In this document: piece after piece, positions 6,015 through 7,226 of the stretch
Position numbering within the stretch: position 1 is the stretch's first letter
How the letters are laid out: the number at the start of each line of letters is the position of its first letter
Origin: Polaribacter sp.
GTDB taxonomy: Bacteria; Bacteroidota; Bacteroidia; Flavobacteriales; Flavobacteriaceae
Direction of reading: 5' to 3'
Assembly (NCBI GenBank): GCA_030731695.1
Contig: JANQTK010000046.1
Location: 1-7,226, forward strand
Length of the DNA: 7,226 bases
The notes under the pieces: generated by a model
What the model was told of the DNA's origin: nothing
Database searches by the model: none
What the model saw: only the letters and a program-made list of their open reading frames with translations
Program-made: the position numbers and the translations under genes

Positions 6015-6365
6015 ATGCTAAACAGTGACGAGTTTACAAATCGACTCAAGAAAATAATGGAGTATTACGACTTATCTGCTGCTGTTTTTGCCGATAAAAT
6101 AGGCGTTCAACGTTCTAGTATTTCTCATCTCTTATCAGGAAGAAACAAACCTAGTTTGGATTTTGTTTTGAAAATCACTACTATTTTTAATGAAGTTGAC
6201 CTTTATTGGTTGATCAATGGAAAAGGTTTTTTTCCTCATAAAACAGAAAACTTCTCCTCTACTTCTCCTCCAACGTTATTTACAAACAATGATATTTTAG
6301 GAAAAACAATTCAGCGAATTGTGGTGTTTTATAACGATGGTACTTTTGATGAGTATTTAAAATAG
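6015..6365 (+). CDS. XRE/HTH_3-family DNA-binding regulator
   Basis: A 116-residue protein with a Cro/CI-type HTH domain in residues about 5-70. The sequence FADKIGVQRSSISHLLSGRNKPS (25-47) holds the two helices of the HTH, with QRSSISHLLSGR in the recognition-helix position, followed by LDFVLKITTIFNEVDLYWLINGKG, typical of this fold. A serine/proline-rich linker (about 79-90) leads to a short tail, KTIQRIVVFYNDGTFDEY, that looks like a beta hairpin. No peptidase or ligand-binding domain is present, so it is not a LexA/CI-type cleavable repressor. It is divergent from the M14 peptidase, and the palindromes upstream of both genes suggest it controls itself and the peptidase. The HTH family is secure; the regulon is inferred. 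Confidence 0.92.
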   Translation: MLNSDEFTNRLKKIMEYYDLSAAVFADKIGVQRSSISHLLSGRNKPSLDFVLKITTIFNEVDLYWLINGKGFFPHKTENFSSTSPPTLFTNNDILGKTIQRIVVFYNDGTFDEYLK

Positions 6366-6411
6366 CACCCAATTAAAAATAGGTATTCTGGTTTTCCGTT
6401 TATAAAAAACA

Positions 6412-6444
6412 AAAAAAAAGCTATCTAATTTTAGATAGCTTTTT
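6412..6444. terminator. Bidirectional intrinsic terminator (XRE / DoxX)
   Basis: A perfect 13-bp stem, AAAAAGCTATCTA at 6415-6427 pairing with 6432-6444, encloses a 4-nt loop. Reading plus, it ends in five T; reading minus, the A run before the stem supplies at least eight T. It sits between the convergent XRE (+) and DoxX (-) genes and can terminate both. Confidence 0.85.
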
Positions 6445-6502
6445 ATAGTTTGAAATGATTAAAACTACTGTAGATTCATGGAAACTTAAAAATAAGATCT
6501 AC

Positions 6503-6880
6503 TTATTTTATGATATGTGCATATTTTTCTCTATTCTCAAAAAGTACCCAAAGATTGATGAGTATCAAAACGATTGCCATGGGCAAACCATCAGGAATGT
6601 TTACAATATGTGTCAAGACAATTCCCACCATTATTGGTAGCATCATCACTGCACCCAAAGCTCTCGTTTTGGGAATTATAAAAAACAATCCTGCTATGAT
6701 TTCAACAATTCCGACTAAAGGAAGTAGCCAGCCAATGGTGGTAAATGCTTCCATTACGTTGAGCATACTTTCAGGCATTTCTTCGGGCATGGGCATGTAA
6801 TTGAAGAATTTGTTCAAACCTGAATTGATAAAAAGTAAACCAAATAAAAGACAGATACCGAAAAGGATTTTATTTTTCAT
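6503..6880 (-). CDS. DoxX-family four-helix membrane protein
   Basis: A 125-residue integral membrane protein of the DoxX/DoxX-like family. Four hydrophobic segments are visible at about 4-22, 47-67, 74-94 and 99-115, with a charged C-terminal end (FENREKYAHIIK). The family signature near helix 1 appears as LLFINSGLNKFFNYMP (15-30), and VGIVEIIAGLFFIIPKTRALGAVMMLPIMVGIVLTHI (56-92) follows the usual DoxX pattern. The name comes from a thiosulfate:quinone oxidoreductase subunit in Acidianus, but most bacterial members have no known activity and some are linked to redox stress. The ATG at 6880 gives the standard length. No consensus promoter is clear in the 198 bp upstream. It is convergent with the XRE gene and shares its terminator. 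Family confident, function unknown. Confidence 0.88.
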   Translation of the reverse strand: MKNKILFGICLLFGLLFINSGLNKFFNYMPMPEEMPESMLNVMEAFTTIGWLLPLVGIVEIIAGLFFIIPKTRALGAVMMLPIMVGIVLTHIVNIPDGLPMAIVLILINLWVLFENREKYAHIIK

Positions 6881-6954
6881 AAGTTGATTGTTTTTAAAAG
6901 TTGTTTTATTGATTGAAATGCTGAAAGTTTTTATCTAATGACAATTCACTAAAA

Positions 6955-6984
6955 GCTATTAAATGTAGCAAAAAAAATAATAGC
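6955..6984 (-). terminator. Weak hairpin downstream of the VOC gene
   Basis: GCTATTA (6955-6961) pairs with TAATAGC (6978-6984) around a 16-nt loop, followed on the minus strand by TTTT. It lies 94 bp after the VOC stop codon. The 7-bp AT-rich stem and short T run make it only a possible terminator. The rest of 6881-7078 holds no gene that I can see. Confidence 0.25.
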
Positions 6985-7078
6985 ATGATTATGAATTGAT
7001 TATATTGTTTTTTAATTAATAAAATAACTATTAAGCGGTCTTTAACTGAAGAAAAATGAGACAAAACGGATGTATATG

Positions 7079-7225
7079 TTAGGAAATTTGCTCTCCAAAG
7101 GTGAGTAAATTATGGTCAGGATCAAGCAATGAAAATTCTTTTTGACCCCAAGGTTTGGTTTGTAAATGCCCTGCTGGATGTATCTGAATTTGATTGTGTA
7201 TCATTGATTCATAAAGCGCCTCAAT
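7079..7225 (-). CDS. VOC/glyoxalase-superfamily protein, C-terminal part
   Basis: The last 48 codons of a gene whose start lies beyond the right edge of the window, ending with TAA at 7081-7079. The segment HPAGHLQTKPWGQKEFSLLDPDHNLLTFGEQIS is typical of the C-terminal beta-alpha-beta-beta-beta module of the vicinal oxygen chelate fold, especially the bleomycin-resistance/glyoxalase-like group: a W-G-x-x-E-F strand, a D-P-D-x-N turn, then L-x-F-G-E. Members include glyoxalase I, extradiol dioxygenases and antibiotic-binding proteins, and many are uncharacterised. Metal-binding residues cannot be judged from this fragment, and the substrate is unknown. The gene points the same way as DoxX, but the 198-bp gap and possible hairpin argue against a shared operon. 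Confidence 0.85.
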   Translation of the reverse strand: MEALYESMIHNQIQIHPAGHLQTKPWGQKEFSLLDPDHNLLTFGEQIS

Positions 7226-7226
7226 T

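Noticed and set aside
6455..6800. Two plus-strand open frames opposite DoxX
   Set aside because: Both are antisense to a clear four-helix DoxX gene. The apparent hydrophobicity of one reflects reverse reading of membrane-helix codons.
1..7226. CRISPR array, tRNA/rRNA, insertion sequence, phage or defence island
   Set aside because: No regularly spaced direct repeats, cloverleaf sequence, transposase or integrase motif, or defence-protein signature was seen on either strand. The XRE gene alone is not evidence of a phage or toxin-antitoxin system, because its divergent partner is an M14 peptidase.

Overview
The window looks like chromosomal DNA from a Flavobacterium-type member of the Bacteroidota. 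The DNA is AT-rich. There are no obvious Shine-Dalgarno sequences. Several upstream regions carry the Bacteroidota promoter pattern (TTG or TTTG, a 19-21 bp spacer, then TAnnTTTG). The proteins also look flavobacterial, for example the single-chain alpha/beta E1 dehydrogenase. Genus is an inference from these signs; there is no rRNA or other species marker.

Layout: (1) 22-726 (+), a TruC-like tRNA pseudouridine synthase, almost touching a convergent minus-strand unit. (2) Minus-strand unit 3949 to 743: a fused alpha/beta 2-oxoacid dehydrogenase E1, then a CurA/YncB-type NADPH oxidoreductase, then a 59-residue cysteine-rich zinc-ribbon protein that is easily missed because it starts with GTG. 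Gaps are 28 bp and 2 bp, so this is probably one operon. (3) 4060-4539 (-), an Lrp/AsnC regulator with its own promoter and a strong terminator that separates it from the E1 operon. (4) 4615-5670 (-), an M14 zinc carboxypeptidase-like enzyme. (5) A 344-bp divergent regulatory region (5671-6014) with a promoter at each end, several copies of a TTACA-WW-TGTAA palindrome beside or inside those promoters, and a 92-bp structured element between them. (6) 6015-6365 (+), an XRE-family DNA-binding protein, closed by a bidirectional terminator shared with (7) 6503-6880 (-), a DoxX-family membrane protein. (8) 7079-7225 (-), the C-terminal end of a VOC/glyoxalase-fold protein running off the window.

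Most genes are ordinary housekeeping or metabolic genes. I see no CRISPR array, tRNA, rRNA, transposase, phage structural gene or recognisable defence system. The most interesting part is the XRE/M14-peptidase divergon. One palindrome overlaps the -7 box of the regulator's own promoter, and others lie just upstream of the peptidase promoter. This suggests an autoregulated HTH protein that also controls the peptidase. That model is inferred from sequence arrangement only.
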